This document shows positions 1 to 13,199 of a stretch of 64,000 bases of DNA, in pieces. The position numbers and the translations under genes were made by a program. The notes beneath the pieces are model-generated. The model was not told the DNA's origin. It did not search any database and saw only the letters and a program-made list of their open reading frames with translations. Numbering within the stretch: position 1 is the first letter of the stretch; the number at the start of each line of letters is the position of its first letter. The stretch is from Atopsyche davidsoni (lineage: Eukaryota; Arthropoda; Insecta; Trichoptera; Hydrobiosidae), in the NCBI GenBank assembly GCA_022113835.1, contig JAILWY010000024.1:3042501-3106500 (forward strand), given 5' to 3'.

Positions 1-1050
1 CAACAAACCGGTTTGCCTTATAAGAGAATAACACCAGTCTGAATATAAGCCCTTAGAAGGCCAAAGCGCTCACGAACAAAAAGTCTCCTACTATCTCCTA
101 ACTGATGCCCCAACGTGATAATTCTTCCACTGTACACCAAGTAAACAGAAATATTCTTTTATCCGAACAGTGGACTGTGTGCGGCACCGCCTCAAATGCT
201 GGACATCATTATTATTCCGTCACCAGCCGGGTGACGTCACGCTGCATGCTAAGCAGGATCGGCTCCATTTCAATGGACACCAGACGACCCGAGACGTGAC
301 GTCCGCGCGTAAAGCGGCGACCCCACTGAGTTGCTCCGCTCTCTTCAAGAAATTTTAGACACATACAACTCTACAGCGACTTCTTCTTTGGGTTCCTCTA
401 CTCAGTGGAGATGGTGACCATCACATGGTTTTTTCATAATGCAGTTGATGGATCTCCGAGTCCAAGAAAAATAATTTATTTTCCAGTAGCGATAATTCAC
501 AAAGACATTGCACTTTGATATTGACTATCTTCTTCTTCATGTGCTTCTTCTCAGAGGAGATTGGCGACAATCTCACTAAACATGCTTGTCTGTTCATGAT
601 CCTTCTGTTTTATATTTAATATAACATATATATAACAATAGGGCGTGGCACAGATTCACAGCAGTTTTTTTTAAATAAGTTATAACTCGATATACGAGCG
701 ATGCCTCGCAATACGAGAAATAAACTAGAGTTGAATATAGTTTACTTATCATCCATAAATATGGTAGTGTATCGATATCAACCATATCTCAAGTACCAGG
801 AAAGATCGTGGGTTGAAGGTTTAAAATTAAAAAAGCATATATAATATTCATATACGCAGTGGGGACGCCGCTTTACAGCACTCACAGACACGTGGTCGGA
901 GTTATGTAAGAATGTAATGGATCTATAGACAAGTATATGGCTCCTCAAGAATAACCCCATGGTCCCTTGTGGTTATCGTTTCAGTTTTTAATTTAAATCA
1001 GCCACAGAATACACCATGTGAACAGCCTAATGTATTATGTAAGTAGCTGT
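1..1050. other. Noncoding, probably ABCC intron
   Basis: No exon supported. Two CTTCTTC-rich similar blocks (about 378-430 and 526-600, with a third at 5795-5840) may be an old repeat. Confidence 0.4.
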
Positions 1051-1185
1051 TATAAAGCCGGCTACACACGCTGCGACGCAACTGACAACCGAATGGACAA
1101 CTAGCCCATAGCATAAATGATCGCTGTTGGCTAATTGCAAATCGGTTGCATGCTATGTCAACGCGTGTGTGGGGTCAGCTTTATA
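1051..1185. mobile_element. MITE copy A (TACACACGC terminal inverted repeats)
   Basis: Starts AGCCGGCTACACACGCTGCG and ends ACGCGTGTGTGGGGTCAGCT, imperfect inverted repeats, with TTATAA on both sides as a possible target duplication. It shares an ACTAGCCCATAGC core with the other copies. Confidence 0.6.
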
Positions 1186-1236
1186 AAGCTGGCTACACGT
1201 GCAAGTGGCCAATAGCGTCGGCTGGTTCTACAGGTG
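1184..1236. mobile_element. Truncated MITE copy abutting ABCC exon 2
   Basis: AAAGCTGGCTACACGTGCAAG and GGCCAATAGCGTCGGCTGG repeat the family's left end and CCAATAGCG core. The copy ends within about 25 bases of the ABCC exon 2 donor (1257-1258). Confidence 0.45.
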
Positions 1237-1258
1237 GAATCATTCAAGAATCCCCTAC

Positions 1259-4200
1259 CTCATGATGACGGCCGTGAAGCAGACCAGCAGGCCCCAGCGC
1301 ATGTAGGACCAGAAGAAGGTCTTGGAGATGGCGCGCATGAGGCTGGGGTTGCGGCCGGCGGAGGCGTCGAGGACCTCCTTGCTCCAGTTCTTCTCCAGCG
1401 CGTCCCCCAGCGGCTCGGACAGGTCCCCGGGCAGGGGGTCCCACATGTCCTCGGCGTTCAGGTCTTGCCGCATGCCCTTCTTGAAGATGTCACCCGTCCA
1501 CCTGAAGAATACACACAAATTATGAAGTGTTTGTGATCACCACGTTGGCGTGCAGGAAAGGCGATGACCTCGACGCGACCTTCAACCGTATAAAGTTTAA
1601 TTGTACAGGGCTTAATTAATCGTATGCTCAATAGAAAAAATGAACCGTATGCATGTTCAGTCCGACCTTGAAAGTTTGCAGTTTTCAATTGACGATTGTT
1701 TTTGACTGCACGCCACTGGAGTTCAGTCTATAAATACGATACGACCACATCGGTTTTTAGCGTGTCCTTCATCGGGTGTCTCCGGTGGACCGCAGCGGAG
1801 ATGTCACTCTCATTGTGCACCTTCATCCATGCAGAAAACCGAACGCGGCCCGAGGCAGCCAGGGTCTGGTGGCCGAGGCTCTTCGGCTTCATCGTAGCCT
1901 TCCCGAAGAACCGACGTTCCCGAAACCAGATTGGAGCAGAGCCAGAACTACCATTAATCAATAGACTATGCTTTATTCATCTGCGAATTTAATATATACA
2001 GAATGATGCTGCATTAATGGAAGAAGCACTTTACTGTAAAAAAATTATTTAGATATACATATTCGATTTTGTAGATAGCTTTTATTAGAGATGCTTTCGG
2101 GATATCGTGAGTCTCCGCTGAAGAAGCATTATCAGACACTCAAGTTCAGAAGTTTACAACAAGGCAAGCAATATGTTGATGACCACCTCGGGCAAGTCTC
2201 ATTACTTCAGCTTTCTTTTTGAACAATCATTCTTCGACAATCAGCTACAGCAGTATACATATATTTAGGGTTTATTTTAAAAATCCATAAGCAGCTGTGC
2301 TAACTTGCTGATCGCGCGACGGTAAGGCTGAGCTTATCGGACTTGTGCATAAAATACAAATGAAAGCCTACCAAAGTGAACGGATAATATTTCTTAGAAG
2401 ATAGCGTTTATTGCTGTCCAGCGCGACGACTCGGGCTTATCTCGAATGACGCCATTGTTCAGGATCCCTTATCGTCCTCCGTGGATCCAACTAGGTCACG
2501 GCATGACTCCATTAATCCAAATACCCCAGGAGGCACTAGAACTATGTTAATTTCATTATTCACATCGATTGCTCAAACGACACGATTACATTTTCAAAAT
2601 AATAAAAATGATAACCAAGCAATGAAACCGCTATTCGTTTATGCCCAAATGACTTTAATGACTACGCGATAAGCGTTTTCTGATTTGCGGAATAAATGCA
2701 GGAAGAGAATCAAATTATCTTTACGTTCAATTATAATCAATCGATTAACACAGCCAATTGATCATTCAAAAGATAATCAATGAAACACTAATGTGAACGG
2801 TGATTTTTTTTCTTTCATTTATTATCATCGCATTCTTAGAATTCATCGACATCAAAATCATTTCTGATTCTTATAACATGTGTATTCAACGTAAAAGGCT
2901 GAGTGTTCTTGAAACCGTTTTCGTCTAACGATAAAATGTGTTTACAATCGACAAACGTCTATGTAAATCCGAAATAATTCACGCAACACATCTTCAAAAC
3001 AAATAATATTAATTAAAAAAAAAATATGTATGTGGTTATCCTCGATCAAAGGTTGATTGTTGTACATAATAGATGATTACGCAAGTACCGGCCGGTCCAA
3101 ACTTTTACAACATGCTGCCATCTAATTACATCACTGAAAAATTATATTACATTACCATTATATATAGTATAGTATATACAACATAAAAATACCATGCAAA
3201 GACATAATAAGATTATATATAAACCAGAATGCTCGTTTGTCCTTAAGACCAGGAAGATGCGGTGGACTTTCTCAAGTCTTCGAAATGCAGTCCTCGGGCA
3301 CATTGGAATAACATAGACCAATATATAAAGTCTGTATATATCACTGGTTCCCAAAGTGTTCAATATCGACCCTTCAGGGATCGATTCCGCCCTGCAAGGG
3401 GTCGATGACAGCGAAAAATTAAATTGGGGGTCCACGAACTGTAAATGGGGGTCTACGGGAGTGGATCCCATTTAAGCAGGTCCGTAAATTTCATAATGCA
3501 CCTAACTCAGATTTTACTTATGTACTTGCATAATAATATTGTTTATCCTGCATTATGGACTATAGCAAGAAGGTTTTATATAGCTTTTCCATCTTCATAC
3601 CTCGTGGAAAGGGGTTTCAGTGCGGTTGTCAATTTTCTTATAAAAAAAGAAATATATTGGAAATCACTGGGCGAGGAGATTTAAGGTTAAACCTGACTTA
3701 TTTCAAGCCAAATTCCAGACCCATAATTCCCATCAAATGATACACTTTTTTTTTTAAATCCACTGTACAGTAAAACCCTATGAAGGTTTATGGTCTATGT
3801 ATATCAGATGTCAAAAATATGTTTTATTTTGTAAAAATTCAATATAAGCAAGGCAGGGGTCTACGAAAAACAGGAAAACTCGACAAGGGGTCGACGGGAC
3901 AAAATAGTTTGGGAACCTATGGACTATATCGTACCCAACATGGAGCACACTACATGGGACGGCGCCTGCAAATTGAAATATGCTGTCCATACAGACAGAT
4001 TGTGTATCAAACGTTGCCAATTGCAATAAGTGAAGCGCGAGTCGCCTCGCCTAGGCAGTCGAGTATGAGCTTTGGGGCTCTTCAGACACTGTCAATACTT
4101 TTATAATATTCTATACGTCATCGGTTCACACACATCCCTGACACAGATATAATATGGGTTTACGCCTCCGATCCGAGAGGCTATCGAGCTACTGTGCCCC

Positions 4201-7200
4201 CACAAAGAATTTTAATCGTTATATGCAAGTGCAGAATCGATTGAAGTGAAACGTTTTTTTTTTTCGTCGTTTCATTATAGAGACAAGAAAACAGTATTAG
4301 AGTGGAAAATGCAGACTTTACTTGTGGCAGTTTGTCGGTCGGTCGTTAGTTTTGTCGTACGTACCAAAAAATTTAGGGCAAGACCCTAAAAATCACCCAC
4401 AATTGCTATCGGGTCTGTTGCTATGCGATCGCTATTTGTTGTCAAGCGTTTAACTAGTGATAAGGCAAAGGTATTACCAACACATGATATCATTTATTAA
4501 CGCAATTAAGCATATTTACATATTTGTGCATCTGATAAATGCAACAATTCCTGTTGATAGAAGTAATGCACGCAATAGCGTGGACGAGGCCGCTGCGAGT
4601 GGACCAATATCTGATAATACACTAATACACATATTATACATACATGCACATGTACTAATACATACACATGTTTATGTTTGTATAATACACGAGTGTAAAT
4701 AACATCGGGGAACCCCAGAAGTATATTTTTATTAAAAGTAGACCTACTTGACCTATTGTCGTATTTATTAACCCGGCCACATACGCAGTGACACAATTGC
4801 AACCGATTTGCAATCAGCCAATAGCGTGCCTTTATTTTAGTTGTAATTTTATGTTACTTTCCCTTCAAGCAAAATAGGACGCTATTATTATACTCTACTT
4901 ACAATACGGTCGTCAAATGCATCGTAACGTGTGTAGGCAGCATCATTTTCGGCACCATAAAGCGCTCTGCACAAGCAGCAACAAAGAGTTAACTTTTCGT
5001 CGAAATCGCATTAAAACATACGAATAAATATAAAACAATAAACGTGGAGGGCCCCCGATATGTCAACACTATGACGTCACGGCAACAATTGTTAAAACTA
5101 TACACGTGGAACCTAAAAAAAAAAAAAAGACAAGGAGTTCAAAAGTATTAATATTCGTGTGCTGGGGTAACCACGAATCCAATAATAGACTCTGGGACAC
5201 TTTTTTTAATAAATATTTATTTTTATTCAATGTAGTCAGCAGCCATGCATATTGAACGGTGAAAATAAACGCCCCGATATAAATAACACTGGGACGCTTT
5301 AACAATGCCCCTTTTTTTATTAAAATTAGTGTGCGCTAGGTAGTGGTATTTATAATTGCGACATTGAATAAGCAGGTGTCGCCAAGAGTAGCATTTCGCT
5401 GGGGGGACAGATATACACTCGGTGTACGCGTTATTCACTCCTGCCTTCCGTTATTACTTCGCTTGTATATTTATAATTTCAACGACACTTGCTTGCTCTA
5501 CGTTTATTTCTGTGAAAACCCGATCCGTGCGACGGACAGCAGCTCGGGACTCGCGGAGACAAAGAACTATCGACGAGGGGATTGAACCCCGTTCTCCTAG
5601 TTTCAAATGATACGATTCAATAAAAATAATAACAGTTTACATTGTGAACAACGACGGCTTCTTGTGTATCGAAATATTTGATATCTCTACCGGTCGTGTT
5701 TGAGAGTCAGACGTATGTGAACATATCGAAAATCACGATTACAAATCGTATTTTCGTATCGACAGAGACGCAAAAGCATTTTCAGTGCATTAAATGCATC
5801 TTCTTCTTCAGATGCCTCTTATGATCATCATCTCACTGAAATACTGTAGTGCGGTGGTTCCTAACCCAATGCCCGCGGGCACCATGGCGCCCACCGACCA
5901 TTTTACGTGCGCCCGCCGCTGTCCGACCATAATAAAAATATATAGTAATTAAACTGAGAAATGTAAGCGAAAATAATTATATCGTTATAATTTTCCAAAT
6001 AATAATTCTTTACAGAAAATCATTTAATAGCCTATTGAATTAGCATCTTATGGTGGCTGATCCCTTTGATTTGTCAATTTTCGAGTTTTTTTGCGAAAAA
6101 TCAAATGCTGTTTTTTGGCACAAAATTCGACATCTTTATTGTTACATTGTTCATCTGCATTCTGAAATGTGCTCTTGGGTACAAAAGGGTTGGGGACATC
6201 TGCTGTAGTGGGTCCTCCTACACATCAACTTTATATTTAAGGATACCTAATAGCAATATCCTTTCTTTTCAAAGATCCGGCATTTAGATCTGATGTTCCT
6301 CCTGCAGCAGGCTGCAGAAACAACAGCAGGACTCTTCCCCCTCACCTCCACCAGCTACTTCCAAAACGCATCCCTCCACAATCATTCCACGCCCACTTAC
6401 TAAATGCAGTGGCCGATAAGTGTGGAAATGTCGACTACCCCTGGACTAAACAAGTATTCTTGCAGAATACTTGTTTGATAATTACGGTAAAGCAGCTGAG
6501 TTTATCAAAATGGCGGGCGAAAGGCAACGCGTTAACCCCTTTATCATTTGCAAACAACGATAATGAGATTACTATCGCGCTAGTGTAAATCTTGCATTAT
6601 TTTTTTATTGCCTGTAAACATATATGTGCGATTTTAATTTACATTGCAATGTTACAGCGGTCCACGGGGGAGTTTTACACTCTTCTTCTAGTGCCTCTCC
6701 TCGGGAGGTTGGTGACCATTTTACTGAACGCGTATTTATTTATTGTCCCAAACTCTGCCTACGTTCCTGAAAGTCAGTAGCAAGGAAACCCTTTGTAAGC
6801 ACCTGTGCAGGTATTGAAAATTAAAACTGCACATTTAAGACATTTTCGATGAAGTCAGATAAAACGTCATTCCGAGGCCGAGTTGATCGAGGTTCGAGAG
6901 AATGTCATGGACGTGAAATACGAGGAAGTGTTACAGCATCCTGATACCAATCTCGGGAGAACGTGGAAAATACGGCCGCCGACCATGATGGCACTCAAAT
7001 TAAAATATTAGCAGTGACGTGCAATATTGAACAATGTAAGTTTCAATAAGCGTTGATAACAATTATGATGCTGTACCTAGTAGAATGAAAAGTAGAAATA
7101 TGCATGACACATTATAGCCTTGTAGTAGATGTCGAGGTCTGAAGAAGGAGGCACCAATGAGCTATATTTGTTATGTGTTATAAGACATTTCAATGTGAGT

Positions 7201-10200
7201 CATTCGTCCAGGCTCAAGTTTAATTCAATAGTAATCTTAAAATGTAACAAGTAAGATACGCAAGCGTAAACGCTTTTCTTAATTGACACAAGTAAAATAT
7301 GTTTTGTAGTGTAAAGAGTAATATGTGCCGGAAATAAATCATTGGAAACTCGCCGGAGAACCCTTAAAATACCATGGGATGACCACGTCACGTCCGAGAC
7401 TTGCACAGAGTGTACAAAGAATGAGAATTCCTGACGATGGTAACAAAGCGTTAGTTATCCTATTTTGGTCATATACTGATGGTCCAGGGTAAAAATCCTA
7501 GGAAAAAGACAAAAGTCAACGTGGATGCGGAATTCGCGCCAGTGAAATTGTCGCTAAAGAAGAAAGAACCACAGAACATGGAGACTGTCTCGTATGATGC
7601 TTGAAGGTCAGGAGCAGTAACCTTGAAGTTTTTGAGCATCCAGGCTTTGCATCCGTCATCATCACGGAGGATACAAAGTGCTCCGCCACCAGCCAGCGCA
7701 TTTAATTGCAGAGGTTTTGATGGTCAGGCTGGGTTATTTTGGAGACGTCAAGGCGGGCATGAGCACGGGTCGAATTCCCAAGACAACAGCTCGGCAGTTC
7801 ATCAACCGAAGCTCTGCCAATCACTCGGCGCTGAGCTACGATGACGCAGGGGTAACCAATTAATGATTAAATAAATCCGCATTCATCACGCATACAGAGC
7901 TATTGTGAACACAAAATGATTTTAGGTGATCAATTCACATGTGAAACTACAAAAAAGTATCTAACTCACACTTTTACAATACAACCATATTTTTATTCAT
8001 AATACGATTTTAGGGAAACAATCATACAACAAACGTCCTAAAATAGAAATCTTACACGCTTGCATATAACAATTTTTTTTTTTGCCTATTTGCAGACCCA
8101 CGGTAGTCAAATGAGCAATGGCGTCTTACATTGTTTATCTTGTCGTTTTTAAACAATTTAACTATATTAAATCCGCAAGGAAAGTGAATTTATATAAAAA
8201 AGGGTCGCGGGTCCGAGTTGGCCACCCCTGCAATAGCGGGCCCAGTAAGTGCCGGCTAGTTACTGTCTAACAAGTACCTAACTGTGTAGATCTGTAGATC
8301 TTCAATAAAAAAAATCATAAAAATGATTGAGACACAAATTGCGAGGAGCAAATGTTTGTTTGCGATCACATTAAAATATATATATATTAAGCATTACACA
8401 TTTTTTAAAATTTGCATTTGTTATATCCGTTTTTTTTTTTATTTTCTTCAAAGGCTATTTTCATTCATCATTATTATTATTAATACACTCTTCTCCTTTC
8501 GGGAAAGTTTATGTTTTCTTCGATGGATGACGATGTATTCATTAAATATTTCACAAAGTTGGGAAATATCTCAGAGCAATCCACTGATAAATTGGTACAT
8601 TCGTACTTGATTAGATTCTTTATAATAAATTATCTTCATTACATAGCAACAGTACAATAACATATTAGGTTTAAACCATATAATTGATTTAAACCCAGTT
8701 TTTCAAATAATCATCAACGTAAACAATGATTAACAAAATAATTGTATGTGATTTAGTAACCCATTTGTGTCAGATAGCTAATCAGATTTTAAAACCTTTT
8801 CGGTGTATTTCTACGATTGCTCAATAATGCTGTCAATCAATAATCAAAAAAATAATTATTATTAATATACTTAATAAAAAATAGCACATCTAAAGATAAT
8901 ATGTTTCAAAATGCTGGTGGTGTCGATATGATAACATATATTTACTTTAGCGTATGAAGATAAGAAGACACGATACCTGACAGTATCTACAAATCAAATT
9001 AGATATATCTTTCTATCGATTTTTATAAAAACTAGTTATGCAATATAATTTTAGTGAAACCGTGCAAACATTCAGGGTCATTTGTATTATAGCTAAAATA
9101 TATAATCAAACGCAAAAAAGTAAGAAATAAAATATATATTTTGTTATCTATCAATATACGACACTTCGGCTATTCAAAATATGACAGCAGATGTTAATAG
9201 TTGTATTAAATGATTAAATATCAATTATATATTTATAAAAAATGACATTAGTGAGGCCATGTAGCAAAATTTAATAATTATACATTTTTTTAAAGTCCAT
9301 CCATTTTGTGATCATGAAAGAACAAAAGAAAGCTAAATATTATAAATATATAATGTGGATTCTGCAACGGTTATGGCAGAATCGGGACTATTTAACTGAT
9401 AACAAAAAATATATATTTGTCAAAAAAGTACAATAATTTATTTGGACCATTTTTTCCATTAGGATATTAACACATTTGCCATAAATTAAAAAAAAAAAAA
9501 AAAAAAACACAATAACAAAGTTCACTGTCTATGAAAGGAGCAGCAACTTAAACCGTAGGCCCTTGGAATGAATACTAATTAATAATATTTTTTATTATAT
9601 TTTAATTTGAACGTTGGATAAAACTGTAAAATTAATTACAACCGCCTAGTGTAAAGTTAACTCTAGCATGTTAAATCCGATCTAAAAGCAATACGAGCAA
9701 CCAATTCTTTTCATATCTGTCAAAAATCAAAGACAATGTGAGATGTATTCGTGATTGCTTCTTTTGCTTCGGTTCTGTGAACTTGTAACCGATGTTTGCA
9801 ATTGTGAACAATGCCCTGCCGCCGGGTATAGGGTGACCATTTCTCAGAATAAACACCGGTACACAATATATTTTCATTTTGTCGAGTCATATACGAGGAA
9901 GCTCCGTGACCATTATACCAATGCAATGCAATGCGTTAAGTAAAAATCAATATTTTTCCAGAGCTTAACGGAATTCGGTCATTCGATATGCCAGATTAAA
10001 TATATATTTTATTCTTAGCACACCTTGCGCAAAAAAACTTTTATTTTATCAAAAGTAAAAAAAATATGCACAAAATTGACGAACAATGCTTTAAATAACA
10101 TATTTCGATACATGTTTTTTATTATAATTAATTGCTAAACGTAATAAGTTTATTAAAAATCTGTAAACGCACAACCTTAGTATATTATTATTAGTGTCAT

Positions 10201-11080
10201 TACAATTGATGATTGTTATTATGTAAATTAATTATTGTTTGGTAATTACATTAACTTTATTTATTATCTATGTAAATACATGACGGGCATGTTGTTATCT
10301 ACGAATCACATTGATAGTCTCTATATTTGCATTAATGAGATAACGATATAAAAAACTGATTTTACATTTATTAAAATGTACTTCAAAATAAAAATCTCAC
10401 ATCTGATTACTAAGTTTTCACATCTGAAATCACTTAGCCGCTTTTTATGTTTATGCAAGTCACTTTAAACCATGAAATCGTCTGTCATGGTAAGAAAGGA
10501 AAAAATATTGATATTAAAATAATCATTCAACAAAAGAAAGTATGCGTTTATTACAGATTTATAATTCTTCTGTTTTCTATAGGATTAATTTTAATTTGAA
10601 GCCAATAAAAACAGTGACAGTTATTTTTTGCCTAGGCACAGCAAAATATAATATATTGAAATAATCATTTAACCAAGGAGTGTGTTATTGTAAATTTATC
10701 ATTTTGCGGTTTATATATGATTATTGTTTTAATATATTTTTTGTTAAATACAATTTCTTCAAGCCAATAATCAGTGGCAAGAAGTTATCAGATGTCGTAA
10801 TTATAAACAAATATGTATAAATACTGTAACTTGTTTGCTTTGATAATCTGAACAATTCTGAGGTTTTGTTTGGTATTATGATATAGATACCTTTAGATAT
10901 CCTTTTAATTTAATATTCGTGCTTTGCAAGTGCCGTTTTCTGGAGAAAGCTTGGTCACACGCCCGCCGGATTTCTAAACTAGAGCAAGTGTAAAAATATA
11001 ACTTACCAAAGTAAAAGTTTTGACAGCGGATTTGCCTTCACATACGGGCTGATGTTGGTCGTCTTTTTCGACGAATCCAT
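1259..11080 (-). CDS. ABCC4/MRP4-like ABC transporter, N-terminal part (two coding exons, gene continues off left edge)
   Basis: Coding exon 1 is 11080 down to 11007 (24 codons plus TG, then donor GTAAGT). It starts MDSSKK and contains KANPLSKLLL. Coding exon 2 is 1501 down to 1259, between a TTCTTCAG acceptor and a GTAGGG donor. Joining them (phase 2) completes a Trp codon and gives LLLWWTGDIFKKG, then MRQDLNAEDMWDPLPGD, an EKNWSKEV segment and a first hydrophobic stretch, FFWSYMRWGLLVCFTAVIM. The NPLS..LLLWW, KKG.RQDL..ED, PSL.RA and WSYM.WG pattern is that of the cytosolic N-terminus leading into TMD1 of ABCC4/MRP and CFTR exporters, which pump organic anions and conjugates across membranes using ATP. 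The nucleotide-binding domains are not in the window. The intervening 9.5-kb intron contains transposon remnants. A continuous exon frame and correct splice signals argue against a pseudogene. Family assignment is firm; the exact paralogue is not. Confidence 0.85.
1696..1965. other. GC-rich patch in ABCC intron
   Basis: Composition and open frames on both strands differ from the flanks. TGCACGCCACTG (1707-1718) at one end equals the complement of a motif at 40354. Probably an inserted element; no family assigned. Confidence 0.3.
3342..3921 (+). mobile_element. Decayed hAT element with transposase C-terminal remnant
   Basis: Ends are inverted: GGTTCCCAAAGTGTTC on the left and, on the complement of the right end, GGTTCCCAAACTATTT, each followed by a GACCC block. 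Flanks GTATATAT and GACTATAT agree at six of eight positions, fitting a worn hAT 8-bp duplication. Inside, PSSYLVERGFSAVVNF (from about 3587) and, in the next frame, RNILEITGRGDLRLNLTYF match the hAT C-terminal dimerisation region. A frameshift sits in the A-run near 3645, and most of the transposase is absent, so it is a non-autonomous relic. Confidence 0.75.
4770..4941. mobile_element. MITE copy B
   Basis: Left end GGCCACATACGCAGTGACAC, core CAGCCAATAGCGTGCC, right end ACGTGTGTAGGCAGC, all matching the family. About 170 bp, the longest copy. Confidence 0.55.
5868..5932 (+). mobile_element. hAT-like element end
   Basis: GGTGGTTCCTAACC followed by GCCCGCGGGCACCATGGCGC resembles the terminal region of hAT/ZBED elements. 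No partner end was found nearby. Confidence 0.4.
6448..6476. repeat. Short perfect hairpin
   Basis: AAACAAGTATTCT and its exact complement flank a 3-base loop (TGC). Confidence 0.7.
8195..8233 (-). mobile_element. hAT-like terminal fragment
   Basis: On the minus strand GCAGGGGTGGCCAACTCGG is followed by ACCCGCGACCC. CAGGGGTGGCCAAC is a common hAT terminus. No partner end identified. Confidence 0.45.
8240..11000. other. A+T-rich intron DNA, no gene seen
   Basis: Very A+T-rich with an A-run at 9487-9506. Nothing coding or structured was recognised. It lies in the large first ABCC intron. Confidence 0.6.
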
Positions 11081-11431
11081 CGTGGAAAATATCAAAAAAC
11101 AAATACGAAAACCACCAAATTATCACAGATCAAGCGCTGCACATTTGCGCATACGGTCATTCAACGGCAAACTATCCGAGATGCATTCGACACCCGCGCA
11201 TATATATTCCGTAATTTCAACTTGTAATTGATCACTCTTTAATTCCGGCGGTCAATTAATGCACATTTCATCGCAGATCGACGACGCTTATCGATTTGAC
11301 AAACGGGAATCTGGCGTGCGGCGTTGCTTCGCGAGAGGTTATAAACAAAAATAACATGGACACTGTTCTGTTGCGGGCGGACGGGAAAAGGTGAAGCGGC
11401 ACGCTTCGGGGGATTCGGAAACACCGCTAAC

Positions 11432-11541
11432 CTTGTGGTATATTAAATTTAGTTTTAAAATACACATAACAAGAAACCAGACGGAGACCCGACGACGCGA
11501 CCGCCCCCCTGAGAACCCAGACTCGAACTGACTCGAACTGA
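11432..11541 (-). promoter_or_regulatory. Putative ABCC promoter and 5'-UTR exon with tandem initiators
   Basis: On the minus strand two TCAGTT arthropod initiator motifs lie in a 10-bp direct repeat (complements of 11526-11531 and 11536-11541). About 100 bases downstream is a CAAG/GTTAGC donor, with the exon ending at 11432. The region is far richer in G+C than its flanks. A matching acceptor could be the GCAG before 11136, giving a leader spliced to the ATG at 11080. An alternative TATA-like promoter (TATATATG, complement of about 11196-11204) lies nearer the ATG. No transcript evidence is available. Confidence 0.4.
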
Positions 11542-12751
11542 CTCGCCCGTGCGCTCGGAGATTTGACATTAAACCAATCGCCACCGACGCGATCTCCACC
11601 AAAGAGGAATCTTTACATATATTAATATTAAAAAAAAAAAATCACCAGACTAATTGTTTTCATACGAATTATTCGATTAGATTACATTCTTTTGGAGCAA
11701 TTCAGTTCACATTGATATCATGATTTCAATACAAAGTGCAAGTACCGCAAACAGGGTTGTCACATTTTTTTGTTATAATTAAAAATTAAATTTCGTATCT
11801 GGCTTCGATTTTTTTTTTATTTGTCTCAGGTCAAACTGTTGTTAATATCCGATCTTTCCCATGAATAATTTTTATAGAAATTCATTATTTTTGACAATTT
11901 TGTAATTTAGCAGAACGTTTTACAAGACATGATACAAATTTTTAATGAAATATAACTATAATACGGTATACGTATGACTCCAGTGTTATAAATGATACAA
12001 TATGTACTTAGTGTGTAAAACATTGCACTTTTGTATTTTATTAACTAAAAGAGTTTTTAGATAAGCTGTATATATTTTTTAAAACGTTAAGGATTGAAAA
12101 CAGCAACACATATTTATTTATAGCATGGACGACACTTCATAATATTATTAGCTTATCGGCAAGAAACATTGTAGTGATATTCAAATAACTAATCCGATAA
12201 TAAAGTACAACTGTGCAGTGGTACTTATAAGCGATTCCGCTTTAGTCCTCAGAGGGAATCGTTGATTTCAACCATCTTTTAATTTAAAGGTGTTTAAAGC
12301 ATCTAGAACAGATGTAGAAAAACTTTTGATCACTACGGGCGACATGGTTTTTTTAAATTATAAGCGGCAGTCTACCAACATCGTATGTGTAAAATGATGT
12401 AATTTAAACCCAAAAAGAAGTTTCACAATCACAAACAATATCAAGTTATTTTAAAAAGAGAAAATAATGATTTCTTCTCACAAACTAATAAGTTTATGTA
12501 GGCCGAGCATCAGAGATGTGCGTAGTAAAGCGCGGTCGACGCTTTGGCCTCCTCTCAGATCTCAGAAACATCAGAAAATTCTGGTATTAAAGTACTCAAG
12601 CGGTGCTTAAAATTTTAAATAATCAATCTATATAATAATATTATAATAATAGCAAAATAGCGAAAATTGTTCAACCCGAAGAGTTGGATCTTGCCCTTAT
12701 CGATCTCGTAATTCGAGAATACTTAGTGAGGTGTTTTAATTCAACATAGTC

Positions 12752-12830
12752 ATATAATTTTTTATTAGTGACCGGTTTCGCCAACATTTCACGTTGGCAT
12801 TATCAATCGGTCACCAATAAAAATTTATTT
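12752..12830. repeat. Nested inverted repeat between ABCC and Dzip1
   Basis: GTGACCG pairs with CGGTCAC and, inside it, GCCAAC with GTTGGC; outer A/T arms (TTTTTATTAG / CAATAAAAA) extend the pairing. A small fold-back element is likely. Confidence 0.6.
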
Positions 12831-12983
12831 TTGGAAAAATCACTCAAGTATTTTTTTTATTTAAAATATTAAAATTAAATTCCACCAAGTACTCTTTGTC
12901 AAAAATATTGAATTTTTCTCAATAGTCAATGTCAATATTAGCGGGCATTGTACAACCCTGTCACAGTATCACGAGCAACTGTC

Positions 12984-13020
12984 AGCCGTTGCTATGCAAA
13001 ACAAATGCGGTTGCCATGGG
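12984..13020 (+). promoter_or_regulatory. Two X-box-like (RFX) half-site motifs upstream of Dzip1
   Basis: GTTGCTATGCAAAAC begins at 12988 and GTTGCCATGGGC at 13010, about 190-210 bases before the Dzip1 start. Each keeps the GTTGCY-AT left half of the RFX X-box but has an imperfect right half. RFX factors commonly drive ciliary genes, so the placement fits, but neither site matches the full consensus. Confidence 0.3.
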
Positions 13021-13199
13021 CCCAGTGCTCGACTCACTTGCAGCAAACTAGTTTTACGTCAGGCCAAACTTGTAAAATGTCCCATTGTTTTGCGAGAACC
13101 GCGTGCTATCGTCGCGAGCAGCCGTCCTCGCCGCCGGCAACTAATGACATCTTTATTTCCGTGCGAAAATGGTGATTACGTCGACATGCTCGCAGTGAG

